From Microbacterium hydrocarbonoxydans (GTDB lineage Bacteria > Actinomycetota > Actinomycetes > Actinomycetales > Microbacteriaceae): DNA of 64,000 nucleotides. Each line of letters starts with the position of its first letter. Within the stretch, counting starts at the first letter, position 1. The notes below the pieces were generated by a model, which ran no database searches, had not been told where the DNA came from, and saw only the letters and a list, made by a program, of their open reading frames with translations. The stretch lies in assembly GCF_023715885.1 (NCBI RefSeq), contig NZ_JAMBOY010000005.1:186001-250000 (forward strand), given 5' to 3'. This document shows positions 25,601 through 33,745 of this stretch, one piece after another. The translations under genes and the position numbers were made by a program.

Positions 25601-26124
25601 TCGACGTCTTTGCGCGCGAGGAAGTCGTAGGTGCCCTGCAGACGGCGGCCGGCCTCGCGCTCGCCGAGCACCGCCTCGCCGAGGAGGTTGAGATTCAGTC
25701 GGTTGCCGGTCTTGCGCAGCTTCGCGATCGCAGGACCGAGCTTCGAGGGCGTCGCGTCGAGCACGAGGTGTCCGACCATGGCCCGCAGCACGCGGCGTGA
25801 GATCGGCACGACCACACCGGGAAGCTTCGGGGCGAAGAACCCGCCGGCCTTGATCGCGGCGCGCAGGTATCCGGGCAGCAGCGTCGGGGTGATGTCGGAG
25901 AGCTCGGCCAGTGTGCGGCCGGCGACGCCGAGGTCTTCGGGGCGCATGACGCCGTCGACGAAGCCCACCGTGAAGGCGAGGCCGTTCGGGTCCTTCAGCA
26001 CCTCGGAGAGACGCTGGGCGGCCGGCTCGACGGGGTGAGTCTCGCTCTCGGCGAGCCAGCGCTGCACGAGCGCGGCGACCTCTTCGGTGCTCGGGGTGGT
26101 GGCGGTGTCGGCGGCGACAGTCAT
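22660..26124 (-). CDS. putA: Bifunctional proline dehydrogenase / L-glutamate gamma-semialdehyde dehydrogenase
   Basis: The 1154-residue protein combines an N-terminal proline dehydrogenase TIM barrel (about residues 80-430, with YDFLARKDVDYVSIKVS and VRVVKGANL) and a C-terminal aldehyde dehydrogenase (about 530-990, with PPWNFPVAIPAGG, FSSD-like LAETSGKNAII and the catalytic Cys near residue 751 in GHAGQKCSAAS). It oxidises proline to glutamate with FAD then NAD+. There is no N-terminal ribbon-helix-helix domain, so it does not repress itself, unlike the E. coli protein. A LysR gene is divergent and likely controls it. Confidence 0.95.
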   Translation of the reverse strand: MTVAADTATTPSTEEVAALVQRWLAESETHPVEPAAQRLSEVLKDPNGLAFTVGFVDGVMRPEDLGVAGRTLAELSDITPTLLPGYLRAAIKAGGFFAPKLPGVVVPISRRVLRAMVGHLVLDATPSKLGPAIAKLRKTGNRLNLNLLGEAVLGEREAGRRLQGTYDFLARKDVDYVSIKVSSVVSQLSMWSFDEAVADVVEKLTPLYRLAADAEAKGKAKFINLDMEEYRDLDLTIAAFTSILDQPGLEGLEAGIVLQAYLPDALAAMQRLQEWAAVRRAKGGAPIKVRVVKGANLAMEEVDSKIHDWPLATYGTKQDSDTNYKRVLDWAMTPERLNAVRIGVAGHNLFDIAYTWLLAKSRGVTEAVEYEMLLGMATGQAEAVRKDVGRLLLYTPVVNPAEFDVAIAYLVRRLEENASPENFMSAVFELASNPQLLTRERERFERSLAALVADPAVPSPNRVQNRAAEERTDAVTTGFHNQPDTDPAIAANRAWGREILKRSIGSTLGLDAIAAARVEAEAQLDGVFATVQSAAEEWAARPASERAEILHRAGDELSARRAQLIEIMAHEAGKTIAEADPEVSEAIDFAHYYAERALDLEDITGAEFVPSKVTVVTPPWNFPVAIPAGGVLAGLASGSGVIIKPAKLTQRCGAVMVEALWAAGVPRELLALVDLANRDLGTQLVASPAVDRVILTGAYETAQLFRSFRSDLPLLAETSGKNAIIVTPSADLDLAAADVARSAFGHAGQKCSAASLAILVGSVADSARFERQLVDAVTSMRVGLPEDPATQMGPIIEPANGKLLTALTTLDKGERWLVEPKRLDAEGRQWTPGVKTGVAPGSTTHMTEFFGPVLGIMRAKDFDEAIRLQNAVDYGLTAGIHSLDSDEVATWIDRVEAGNLYVNRGITGAIVQRQPFGGWKRSAVGAGAKAGGPNYLFGLGDWAPAELPAAAPGAATAPVVESVLSAAAADLDAVEIEWLHRAAASDERAWTSEFGVTSDKSGLGVERNVFRYRPVEVDVRIAEGATLADGIRVIAAALRSGSPFTVSAAALPSRVEKALRAAGVTVSSDKDAAWVKRYAKAAAKSEHSWRRVRLVGGDAAALFEALGGTPDMAVWSHAVTGAGRVEMLPFLHEQAVSITNHRFGNPTTLSEGVL

Positions 26125-26220
26125 CGGGGACCTTCCAGGGGGATCGCGCGTCCGGGTGCGCGCGGCTCGATCATTCTCAGACGGCGCAGTAGGCTACGTC
26201 TATCAACCGATTCGAGTGCT

Positions 26221-26245
26221 GACCGTTCACCCTGGCTGAACGATC
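26221..26245. promoter_or_regulatory. Candidate LysR-type operator between putA and the regulator gene
   Basis: GACCGTTCA and TGAACGATC form an inverted repeat around a 7-bp spacer with eight of nine pairs matching. The TTCA-N7-TGAA core fits the T-N11-A form bound by LysR regulators. It lies 23 bp before the LysR start and 97 bp before the putA start. Confidence 0.55.
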
Positions 26246-26267
26246 ACCGATGACGCGAAGAGACCGG

Positions 26268-27176
26268 ATGCTGGACGTCAACCGCCTGCGGATGCTCGTG
26301 GAGCTGTCGCGCCTCGGTACCCTCTCGGCCGTCGCCGACGCCCTCTCCTACAGCAAGGCGACGGTGTCGCAGCAGCTCGCCGCGCTCGAGCGCGAGGTGG
26401 GCGTCGCGCTGCTGCGCCGGGTCGGCCGCGGAGTCCAGTTCACCCCGCAGGGCACCGTGCTCGTGACGGAGGCCATCGGCATCCTCGACCGCCTGGAGCA
26501 GGCCGAGGTCGCGGTCGCCGAGTCGCTCACGGAGGTCACGGGGACCGTGCATCTCGCGGTGTTCCAGTCGACGGCACACTCTCTGCTCCCCGGAGCGCTC
26601 GCGGCGCTGCGTGCCGAGCACCCGTCCCTCCGGGTCGAGGTCACCGAGAGCGACCCCGAGACCGGTCTCGTCGGCGTCTCGAGCCGGGACTTCGATCTGA
26701 TCCTCGCCGAGCAGTACCCCGGCCGCACGCGCCCCCTGCACTCCGACCTCGATCGGGTCGCGCTCGCCCACGACGCCATCGCGCTCGCCAGACGGCCGGG
26801 CAGCCCGTCGGAAGCGGATGCCGTCGCGGCACTGTGGTCGACGCGTGACGAGCCCTGGGTGCTCGAACCCGCCGGCACGGCGTCGCGCGCGTGGGCCGAA
26901 CAGCTCTGCCGCACCGCGGGTTTCGAGCCGGACGTGCGGTTCGAGGTCGCCGACCTCACCGCGCACGTGCGCCTCATCCGAGCCGGGCTCGCGGTGGGAC
27001 TGCTGCCCGAGCTCGTGTGGGCGGGCGAGACACCGACCGTCGACCTGTCACCCCTTCCCGACGAACCCCGGCGCGAGATCTTCTCCTCGGCGCGGCGGGT
27101 CTCAGCGGCCTCCCCGTCGATCCGCGCGGTGCGGCGGGCGCTCGCGTCGACGGCATCCAGCAATCTGCTGGACTGA
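26268..27176 (+). CDS. LysR family transcriptional regulator
   Basis: The 302-residue protein begins MLDVNRLRMLVELSRLGTLSAVADALSYSKATVSQQLAALEREVGVALL, a LysR helix-turn-helix, followed by a type 2 periplasmic-fold sensor domain from about residue 90. The divergent putA makes proline or pyrroline-5-carboxylate a plausible effector, which is inference from context. An alternative ATG at 26250 adds six residues; the usual length of the LysR N terminus favours 26268. Confidence 0.87.
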   Translation: MLDVNRLRMLVELSRLGTLSAVADALSYSKATVSQQLAALEREVGVALLRRVGRGVQFTPQGTVLVTEAIGILDRLEQAEVAVAESLTEVTGTVHLAVFQSTAHSLLPGALAALRAEHPSLRVEVTESDPETGLVGVSSRDFDLILAEQYPGRTRPLHSDLDRVALAHDAIALARRPGSPSEADAVAALWSTRDEPWVLEPAGTASRAWAEQLCRTAGFEPDVRFEVADLTAHVRLIRAGLAVGLLPELVWAGETPTVDLSPLPDEPRREIFSSARRVSAASPSIRAVRRALASTASSNLLD

Positions 27177-27296
27177 CCGGGGCCGATACCGCGGCTGCGC
27201 GGCATCCGAGGCATCGTGCGACATCCTCGGCCGTCACAGAACGTCACGGGAATATGCGGACGCATGCAGTCGTTGGCACCCTCGTACACGGACGAC

Positions 27297-27315
27297 GGAG
27301 TCCGGATCCGACTCC
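27297..27315. promoter_or_regulatory. Inverted repeat in the nitroreductase leader
   Basis: GGAGTC-N7-GACTCC lies 18 bp before the GTG of the nitroreductase gene, just ahead of GAAAGG. It may be an operator or a leader hairpin close to the ribosome-binding site. No regulator is indicated. Confidence 0.35.
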
Positions 27316-27332
27316 TGTTGAAAGGCACTTCC

Positions 27333-27920
27333 GTGAGCACTCCCGTGATCGACCGCACCGCCCCCACCGAGCACCCCGTCCTCGAGGTGCTCGCCGGCCG
27401 CTGGAGCCCCCGCGCCTACGACGCGCAGAACGACATCGACGAGGCCAAGCTCGCGACCGCCCTCGAGGCAGCGCGCTGGAGCCCTTCCGCCAACAACTCG
27501 CAGCCCTGGCGCTTCATCGTCGCCCGTCGCGGCACCGCCCTGCACGCTCAGGTCGTCGACTCGCTCGTCGGCTTCAACCAGACCTGGGCGCGCAACGCCG
27601 CCGTGCTCGTCGTCGCGATCGCCGAGACCGCGACGGCCGACGGCACGCCCCTCACCCACGCCTTCTACGACCTCGGCCAGGCCGTCGCGCACTTCTCGGT
27701 GCAGGCTCACCACGACGGTCTCGTCGTGCACCAGATGAGCGGGTTCGACCCCGAGGTCGTGCGCGAGTTCGCCGACCTCGAGGAGCGCTTCGTGCCGGCC
27801 ACCGTCTTCGCGGTCGGCGAGTTCGGCGATGTCGAGTCGCTGCCCGAGGTGCTGCAGGAGCGCGAAGTCGCCCCGCGCATTCGTCGCCCGATCGACGAGA
27901 CGGTCATCCTCAGCGCCTGA
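27333..27920 (+). CDS. Nitroreductase family protein
   Basis: The 195-residue protein has LAGRWSPRAYD near residues 19-29, the FMN-contacting AARWSPSANNSQPWRFIVARRG (about 48-69) and YDLGQAVAHFSVQAHHDGLVVHQMSGFD (about 110-138), matching small FMN-dependent nitroreductases of the 'nitroreductase-like' type. Likely reaction is NAD(P)H-dependent reduction of nitro compounds or quinones; the physiological substrate is unknown. GTG start with GAAAGG seven bases upstream. An in-frame ATG 117 bp earlier lacks a ribosome site. Confidence 0.85.
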   Translation: MSTPVIDRTAPTEHPVLEVLAGRWSPRAYDAQNDIDEAKLATALEAARWSPSANNSQPWRFIVARRGTALHAQVVDSLVGFNQTWARNAAVLVVAIAETATADGTPLTHAFYDLGQAVAHFSVQAHHDGLVVHQMSGFDPEVVREFADLEERFVPATVFAVGEFGDVESLPEVLQEREVAPRIRRPIDETVILSA

Positions 27921-27978
27921 GCGAAGTCCCGTCTCGTCGTTTCCGCCGCCGCACACGCGCGTCGAGACCCCACACCCG

Positions 27979-28024
27979 CGCCGAAACCCCATCCGAGCTA
28001 CGTAGCTCAGATGGGGTTTCGGCG
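27979..28024. terminator. Long perfect hairpin between convergent genes
   Basis: CGCCGAAACCCCATC pairs with GATGGGGTTTCGGCG (15 bp). Between them, after one C/A mismatch, lies the perfect 14-bp palindrome GAGCTACGTAGCTC, so nearly the whole 46-bp element is self-complementary. Outer CGAGACC (27963) and GGTCTCG (28034) add a further nested arm pair. Probable bidirectional terminator for the nitroreductase and GntR genes. Confidence 0.7.
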
Positions 28025-28081
28025 TTTCCGTAAGGTCTCGGCGGAAAGCGCGAGCAGGACACGCAGGATATGGATGCCGCG

Positions 28082-28801
28082 TCAGCGCCCGATGGCGCGG
28101 CGGCGCACTGCCTCGAGCAGCTCGAGATCGATCTCGACGTGATGCTGCGCGATCCGCCCGGCATCCTCCGCCCGCCCGTCGACGATCGCGTCGACCAGCT
28201 CCGAGTGCTCCCTCGCGGCACGCTCCTCCATCGCCGGGCGACTGTCGGAATCGCCCCACAGATGGGCCGGCGCCACGATCGTGAAGCGTCGCTCGTGCTC
28301 GCGCACCACCTCCGACAGGGTGTCGTTGTGCGCCGCGGCGATGATGGCGAGGTGCAGCAGGCTGTCGGCGTGCTGGCGCGCCGCGCCCGTCTCCGCCTCG
28401 GAGAAGTCGTCGAGTCGCGCACGCATCAGGACGATGTCGTCCTCCGTGCGATTCACCGCCGCGAGTCGCGCGATCGCGCCGTGCAGATGGGTGCCGGCGA
28501 TCGCGGCATCGACGAGCTGCGGCCACTGCTCCTCGAGCCAGCGCGTCACGGCCGCCGCCTCCGACGTCGGCCATTCCTCCCGCACGAAGGATCCGCCGGT
28601 GCGGCCCCGCTGCTTCTCGAGGATGCCGCGGGCGACCAGACGTTCGAGCGCTGCCCGCGTCGTGGTTCGGCCGACGCCGAGCGACACGGCGAGGTCGCGC
28701 TCGGCCGGCAGCCGCGTCCCGGGCAGGAACTCTCCGATCGCCACGGCCGTCACCAGCCGGTCGGTGATGCGGTCGATCAGGGTGTCGTCGGTCTCCGTCA
28801 T
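28082..28801 (-). CDS. GntR family (FadR/FCD subfamily) transcriptional regulator
   Basis: The 239-residue protein has a GntR winged helix with FLPGTRLPAERDLAVSLGVGRTTTRAALERLVARGIL (about residues 24-60) and an all-helical FCD ligand domain (from about residue 85) with metal-binding-type residues in RQHADSLLHLAIIAAAHNDTL and AREHSELVDAIVDGR. FCD domains bind organic acids or similar small effectors. ATG 28801 is used; an upstream in-frame ATG is less likely. Divergent from the peptidase-permease-amidase operon, which it probably controls. Confidence 0.87.
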   Translation of the reverse strand: MTETDDTLIDRITDRLVTAVAIGEFLPGTRLPAERDLAVSLGVGRTTTRAALERLVARGILEKQRGRTGGSFVREEWPTSEAAAVTRWLEEQWPQLVDAAIAGTHLHGAIARLAAVNRTEDDIVLMRARLDDFSEAETGAARQHADSLLHLAIIAAAHNDTLSEVVREHERRFTIVAPAHLWGDSDSRPAMEERAAREHSELVDAIVDGRAEDAGRIAQHHVEIDLELLEAVRRRAIGR

Positions 28802-28816
28802 ATCGGTTCCAGTGTT

Positions 28817-28860
28817 ACATCGATGTGAAATCACGACGGAATGGTTTACTCACAGACCAT
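28817..28860. promoter_or_regulatory. Candidate GntR operators in the divergent promoter region
   Basis: A perfect 10-bp palindrome ACATCGATGT (28817-28826) lies 16 bp before the GntR start, and ATGGT-N10-ACCAT (28841-28860) lies 20 bp before the hydrolase start. Both sit between the divergent genes where an autoregulating FCD repressor would bind. Which is the true site is open. Confidence 0.45.
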
Positions 28861-28879
28861 TTAGGTCCACGATGTCCTC

Positions 28880-29773
28880 ATGCATCGTCGCGAATCCACT
28901 GCCCCGTTCCGTGATGGTTTCACCTGGTACCGGGTCACCGAGCCCGATGAGCCTCGGGACCTCGCCCCGCTCTTCGTCCTGCACGGCGGTCCTGGCATGG
29001 CGCACGACTACGTCCGCGCTCTCGAGGCTCTCGCCGACCTGACCGGGCGAACGGTCGTCCACTACGACCAGATCGGCTGCGGGCGCAGCTCCCACCACCC
29101 CGATGCGCCCGTGGAGCACTGGACGCCGGCACTCTTCGTCGACGAGTTCCATGCGCTGCGCGCCCATCTCGGCATCGACGAGTATCACGTGCTCGGTCAG
29201 TCGTGGGGAGGAATGCTCGGCGCCGAGATCGCGGTGCGGCAGCCCGACGGCATCCTCAGCCTGCTGATCTGCAACTCCCCCGCATCCATGCCGCTGTGGA
29301 CGAGCGAGGCCGCGCGGCTGCGTGCGGAGCTGCCGGTGGCGGCGCGCGAGGCGCTCGACCGGCACGAGACCGACGGCACGATCGACCACCCCGATTACCT
29401 CGCGGCGACCCAGGTGTTCTATGAGCGTCACGTGTGCCGCGTCGTGCCCACGCCGCAGGACTTCGTCGACAGCGAGGCGCAGATGCTCGACGACCCGACG
29501 GTCTACCACACCATGAACGGCCCGAACGAGTTCCACGTGGTCGGCACCCTGCGCGACTGGTCGGTCGTCGACCGTCTCGAACAGGTGCTGTCCCCCACCC
29601 TCGTGGTCGCCGGCGAGTTCGACGAGGCCACCCCCGCGACGTGGCAGCCGTTCGTCGACCGCATCCCGAACGTGCGCTCTCACGTCTTCCCCGGCGCAAG
29701 CCACTGCGTCCACCTCGAACAGCCCCGCGAGTTCCTCCGCGTCGTCGCGGACTTCCTCGCAGACCACCCGTGA
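28880..29773 (+). CDS. Proline iminopeptidase / L-amino-acid amidase family hydrolase
   Basis: The 297-residue alpha/beta hydrolase has LFVLHGGPGMAHDYV (oxyanion HGGPG, about residues 32-46), the nucleophile Ser108 in GQSWGG, VVAGEFDEATP with the acid Asp, and the catalytic His in PGASHCVHLEQP. FTWYRV near the N terminus is typical of the proline-specific peptidase family that also includes L-amino-acid amidases. It would release N-terminal proline or hydrolyse amino acid amides. First gene of an operon with a permease and an acetamidase/formamidase-type enzyme. Confidence 0.88.
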   Translation: MHRRESTAPFRDGFTWYRVTEPDEPRDLAPLFVLHGGPGMAHDYVRALEALADLTGRTVVHYDQIGCGRSSHHPDAPVEHWTPALFVDEFHALRAHLGIDEYHVLGQSWGGMLGAEIAVRQPDGILSLLICNSPASMPLWTSEAARLRAELPVAAREALDRHETDGTIDHPDYLAATQVFYERHVCRVVPTPQDFVDSEAQMLDDPTVYHTMNGPNEFHVVGTLRDWSVVDRLEQVLSPTLVVAGEFDEATPATWQPFVDRIPNVRSHVFPGASHCVHLEQPREFLRVVADFLADHP

Positions 29774-29789
29774 CCCGACAGGAGAGACG

Positions 29790-31196
29790 ATGACCACCAC
29801 CGCATCCGGAGACCAGCCGAGGCTGGAATCGTTCGGCTACAGGCAGGAGCTCAAGCGCTCCGTCTCGACCGTCGACCTCGTCGTCTACGGCCTCGTCTTC
29901 ATGGTGCCGATCGCGCCCTGGGCGATCTTCGGCGTCGTCTTCAACGAGTCGAAGGGCATGGTGCCCCTCGTCTACCTCGTCGGCCTGATCGCGATGATCT
30001 TCACCGCCCTCGGCTACGCGCAGATGGCGAAGTCGTTCCCGCTCGCCGGTTCCGTGTTCTCCTACGTGGGTCGGGGTACGCATCCCGTGGCCGGATTCTT
30101 CGCCGGGTGGTCGATCCTGCTCGACTATCTGCTCGTGCCGACCCTGCTCTACGTGTTCGCGGCCTCCTCGATGCGCGGCATCTTCCCCGACTCACCCGAG
30201 TGGCTGTGGGCCATCCTCTGCGTAGCCGTCAACACGGTCATCAACGTGCTCGGCATCGGCTCGATCACCGTCGCGAACCGCATCTTCCTGGCGATCGAGC
30301 TGGTCTTCGTCGCGATCTTCGTCGTGATCGCCGTCTCCGCCCTCACCGGCGACACCATCGCCGGCTCGTCCTTCTCGCTCGCGCAACTGTGGGACCCGGC
30401 CAAGGTCGACCCGCCGCTGATCGCCGCCGCGCTGTCGATCGCGGTGCTCAGCTTCCTCGGTTTCGACGGCATCTCGACCCTGTCGGAGGAGACGACCGGC
30501 AGGAGGAACCCGGCCGGTCGGGCGATGGTCATCGCGCTCTTCATCGTCGCCACCCTGTTCATCCTGCAGACCTGGCTCGCCAGCGCTCTGGCCGCCGGCA
30601 CGATCGCCTTCGATGAGGACACGGTCAACAACGCGTTCTTCTCCATCGTCGCGCAGGCTGCGGGCAGCGGATGGGCGACCGCGTTCCTCGCCGTCAACGT
30701 CGTCGCCGTCGGCATCGCGAACGCGATCGCCGCGCAGGCCGCCACGTCGCGCCTGCTGTACTCGATGAGCCGCGACCGACAGCTGCCGCGGTTCTTCTCG
30801 AAGATCAACGCGCGTCAGGTACCGGTGTACGCGATCCTGGTGGTCAGCGCCCTGAGCGTCGTCCTCGTGCTGTTCTTCGTGGGACAGATCGGAGTGATCT
30901 CGTCGCTGGTCAACTTCGGAGCCCTGTTCGGATTCCTCCTGCTGCACGTCGCCGTCTTCTGGCACTACATCGTCCGCAAGCGCTCGACCAACTGGCTGCT
31001 GCACCTCGTCGTGCCGCTGTGCGGGTTCCTCATCATCGGGTACGTGCTGGTCAACGCCTCCGTCGAGGCGAAGGTCGGCGGAGTGATCTGGCTCGCCGTC
31101 GGTGTCATCGTGTTCGTCATCTTCCGCATCCGCAACGGCGCGAATCCCGAGATACTGTCGGAGCACGCGGCCACGAGCGAAGGGAAGACGGAATGA
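29790..31196 (+). CDS. APC superfamily amino acid/polyamine permease (PuuP-like)
   Basis: The 468-residue protein has 12 membrane segments, a LKRSVSTVDLVVYGLVFMVPIAPW N-terminal helix, FPLAGSVFSYVGRG, and FLGFDGISTLSEETTGRRNPAGRAM between segments 6 and 7, all typical of APC permeases near the putrescine importer group. It likely imports the compound processed by its neighbours. GGAGAG lies before the ATG, 17 bp after the hydrolase stop. Its stop overlaps the amidase ATG (ATGA). Confidence 0.88.
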   Translation: MTTTASGDQPRLESFGYRQELKRSVSTVDLVVYGLVFMVPIAPWAIFGVVFNESKGMVPLVYLVGLIAMIFTALGYAQMAKSFPLAGSVFSYVGRGTHPVAGFFAGWSILLDYLLVPTLLYVFAASSMRGIFPDSPEWLWAILCVAVNTVINVLGIGSITVANRIFLAIELVFVAIFVVIAVSALTGDTIAGSSFSLAQLWDPAKVDPPLIAAALSIAVLSFLGFDGISTLSEETTGRRNPAGRAMVIALFIVATLFILQTWLASALAAGTIAFDEDTVNNAFFSIVAQAAGSGWATAFLAVNVVAVGIANAIAAQAATSRLLYSMSRDRQLPRFFSKINARQVPVYAILVVSALSVVLVLFFVGQIGVISSLVNFGALFGFLLLHVAVFWHYIVRKRSTNWLLHLVVPLCGFLIIGYVLVNASVEAKVGGVIWLAVGVIVFVIFRIRNGANPEILSEHAATSEGKTE

Positions 31197-32122
31197 CCGG
31201 CATCGACCACTTCCTCGGCAAGGAGCTCGGCCGCCCGGGATTCCGTGCCGACGTCGATCCGGTGCTGCGCATCGCGGCCGGTACCGGGGAGCGGATCGGC
31301 TTCGAGACGGATGACGCGGTCTACCGCGAGCTCCACGATCACGGCGACCTCGGCGCCCTGACGGCGCCGATCAACCCCGTCACCGGTCCCGTTCGGGTCG
31401 AGGGCGCACACCCCGGCGACGCGCTCGCGGTGACCGTCCACGAGATCCGCCTGAAGGAGTGCGGATGGTCGGTGAGCCTCCCCGGCACGGGCGCACTGCG
31501 TCACCGCATGGGAGACGCGGTGCTCACCCGGCGCATCACGATCGACGAAGCGGGCGTGCACCTCACGGATCGTCACCTGGTCGCTCCGCGGCCGATGATC
31601 GGATGCATCGGCACGGCACCGGCATCCGGCGTTAACTCGACCGTCATGCCCACCACCGCGCTCGGCGGGAACATGGACGTCACCGAGGTCGCGCCCGGCT
31701 CGACCGTCTACCTCCCGGTCGAGGTCGAGGGCGCCCTGCTGTCGATCGGCGACATCCACGCGATCATGAGCGAGGGCGAGTCGTCGTTCGTCGCGATCGA
31801 GGCGGAGGGCATCGCCGTGGTGAGCGTCGACGTGATCCCGGGGCTCGCGCTGCGGGCTCCGCGCATCGAGACGCCGGACTCGTGGCTGTTCGTCGGACTC
31901 GGCGATCCCGTGCAGGAGAGCATCACGCGCGGCTATGAAGACGCCTACGATTTCCTCGTCGGCGACCACGGGTGGGACCGGATGGATGCGTTCGCGGTGA
32001 TGAGCGCCCTCGTCGACTCGAAGCTGGGCGGACCGACGGGGTCGAGCGATCCCGACCCGCTGCATCCGTTCGCGGCGGTCGGGGCAGTGACGCTGCACCG
32101 CGTGCCGAAGTCGGTTCTGTAG
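31193..32122 (+). CDS. Acetamidase/formamidase family protein
   Basis: The 309-residue protein matches the FmdA/AmdA family: APINPVTGPVRVEGAHPGDALAVTVHEI, PMIGCIGTAPA, TTALGGNMDV and VYLPVEVEGALLSIGDIHAIMSEGE. The family hydrolyses short-chain amides such as formamide and acetamide to acid and ammonia, often with metal. ATG overlaps the permease stop, so it is translationally coupled. With the amidase-like hydrolase and permease it suggests uptake and hydrolysis of an amide-containing compound. Confidence 0.88.
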   Translation: MTGIDHFLGKELGRPGFRADVDPVLRIAAGTGERIGFETDDAVYRELHDHGDLGALTAPINPVTGPVRVEGAHPGDALAVTVHEIRLKECGWSVSLPGTGALRHRMGDAVLTRRITIDEAGVHLTDRHLVAPRPMIGCIGTAPASGVNSTVMPTTALGGNMDVTEVAPGSTVYLPVEVEGALLSIGDIHAIMSEGESSFVAIEAEGIAVVSVDVIPGLALRAPRIETPDSWLFVGLGDPVQESITRGYEDAYDFLVGDHGWDRMDAFAVMSALVDSKLGGPTGSSDPDPLHPFAAVGAVTLHRVPKSVL

Positions 32123-32189
32123 CCGCGCCACGCTCCCGTCGCGATTTGTCAGGAACACTGCGCGGCTGCTGCGACCTAGACTCGTCGGC

Positions 32190-33695
32190 ATGGCAATTCT
32201 GCGCAGGATCAAGTCGGTCGAGCAGTCCATGGCCGAGACTCACGACGAGAAGCGCTCGCTCAAGCGCTCCCTCGGCGTCTGGGACCTCGCCGTCATGGGC
32301 GTCGCGGTGGCCGTCGGCGCCGGCATCTTCTCGGTGGGCGCCGAGGCGTCGGCGAGGCACGCCGGCCCCGCGGTGATCATCTCGTTCGTGATCGCCGCGG
32401 TCGTGTGCGGCCTGGCGATCCTCTGCTACGCGGAGTTCGCGTCATCCATTCCCGTGGCGGGATCCGCCTACACGTTCACCTACTCGACGCTGGGCGAGTT
32501 CCTCGCCTGGATCATCGGCTGGGACCTCATCCTCGAGATGCTGATGGCCTCGGCCGTCATCGCGAAGTACTGGGGCGTGTACCTCGGCGACGCGGTGTCG
32601 CTGTTCGACCTCGACATCCCCATGACGCTGCAGCTCGGGCCACTCGCCTTCGACTGGGGTCCCGTCGTCATCGTCGCGATCTTCACGACGCTCCTCGCGC
32701 TCGGCACCCGACTGTCGAGCCGGGTGAACAGCGTGTTCACGGTCATCAAGGTCGCGATCGTGCTGTTCGTCATCGTGGTCGGCTTCTTCTTCGTCAACGG
32801 CGCGAACTACACCCCGTTCGTCCCGCCGGCACAGGAGGGCGCCGCATCCGAGAGCGCCTGGACGCAGTCGCTGTTCTCGTTCCTCACCGGCGCCGACCCG
32901 ACGCTGTACGGCGTGTTCGGCATCCTCTCCGGCGCCGCGCTCGTGTTCTTCGCGTTCATCGGCTTCGACGTCGTCGCGACGAGCGCGGAGGAGACCAAGG
33001 ACCCGAAGCGCACGGTGCCCCGCGGCATCATGCTCGGACTCGTCATCGTCACGGTGCTCTACGTGCTCGTCGCCATCGTCATCACGGGCATGGTGTCGTA
33101 CACCGAGCTCGCGAAGCTCGACGAGCCGTCGCTGTCGAGCGCGTTCGAGCTGGTCGGCGCGACCTGGGCCGCTCAGGTGATCGCGATCGGCAGCCTGGTC
33201 GGACTCACGACCGTCGTGATGGTGTTGCTCATGGGTCTCGCCCGCGTCGTGTTCGCGATGAGCCGCGACGGCCTGCTCCCCCGCTCGCTGAGCGTCACCG
33301 ACGCCAAGCGCGGCACGCCCGTGCGCATCCAGCTCATCGTCGGCGTGATCATCGCGATCATCGCGGGCTTCACCGACGTGCAGGTGCTGGGCGACATGAT
33401 CAACATCGGCACCCTGTCGGCCTTCGTGCTTGTGAGCATCGGCGTGCCGATCCTGCGCAAGTCCCGCCCCGACCTCGAGCGCCCGTTCACGGTGCCGCTG
33501 TCGCCGTGGCTTCCCTGGATCTCGGCGATCGCCTGCTTCTGGCTCATGTTGAACCTGAGCACCGAGACCTGGGTGCGGTTCGGCGTCTGGCTGCTGGTCG
33601 GCATCGTGATCTACTTCGCGTACTCCCGGCGCCACTCGATCATCGGTCAGGAGCTCGAACGCGACGCGATCACGGCGCGCGGCACCCGCCTCTGA
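32190..33695 (+). CDS. APC family amino acid permease (cationic amino acid transporter type)
   Basis: The 501-residue protein has 12 to 13 membrane segments and begins LKRSLGVWDLAVMGVAVAVGAGIFSVG, the GAGIF motif of the CAT/YfnA branch, with IGFDVVATSAEETKDPKRTVPRGI in the centre. Substrate is probably a cationic or neutral amino acid. TAGACT lies 7 nt before the ATG, so it has its own promoter and is not simply the last gene of the preceding operon. Confidence 0.88.
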   Translation: MAILRRIKSVEQSMAETHDEKRSLKRSLGVWDLAVMGVAVAVGAGIFSVGAEASARHAGPAVIISFVIAAVVCGLAILCYAEFASSIPVAGSAYTFTYSTLGEFLAWIIGWDLILEMLMASAVIAKYWGVYLGDAVSLFDLDIPMTLQLGPLAFDWGPVVIVAIFTTLLALGTRLSSRVNSVFTVIKVAIVLFVIVVGFFFVNGANYTPFVPPAQEGAASESAWTQSLFSFLTGADPTLYGVFGILSGAALVFFAFIGFDVVATSAEETKDPKRTVPRGIMLGLVIVTVLYVLVAIVITGMVSYTELAKLDEPSLSSAFELVGATWAAQVIAIGSLVGLTTVVMVLLMGLARVVFAMSRDGLLPRSLSVTDAKRGTPVRIQLIVGVIIAIIAGFTDVQVLGDMINIGTLSAFVLVSIGVPILRKSRPDLERPFTVPLSPWLPWISAIACFWLMLNLSTETWVRFGVWLLVGIVIYFAYSRRHSIIGQELERDAITARGTRL

Positions 33696-33745
33696 CCCAG
33701 GGCGCCGCTCACCCCGGGCGCCCCACCCCGGGCGCCTCACGCAGA

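Noticed and set aside
21070..25800. A 1576-residue open frame on the plus strand across putA
   Set aside because: It is antisense to putA and the ABC permease, has Arg/Gly/Val-rich composition of a GC-bias shadow and no recognisable domain, whereas putA carries complete catalytic motifs.
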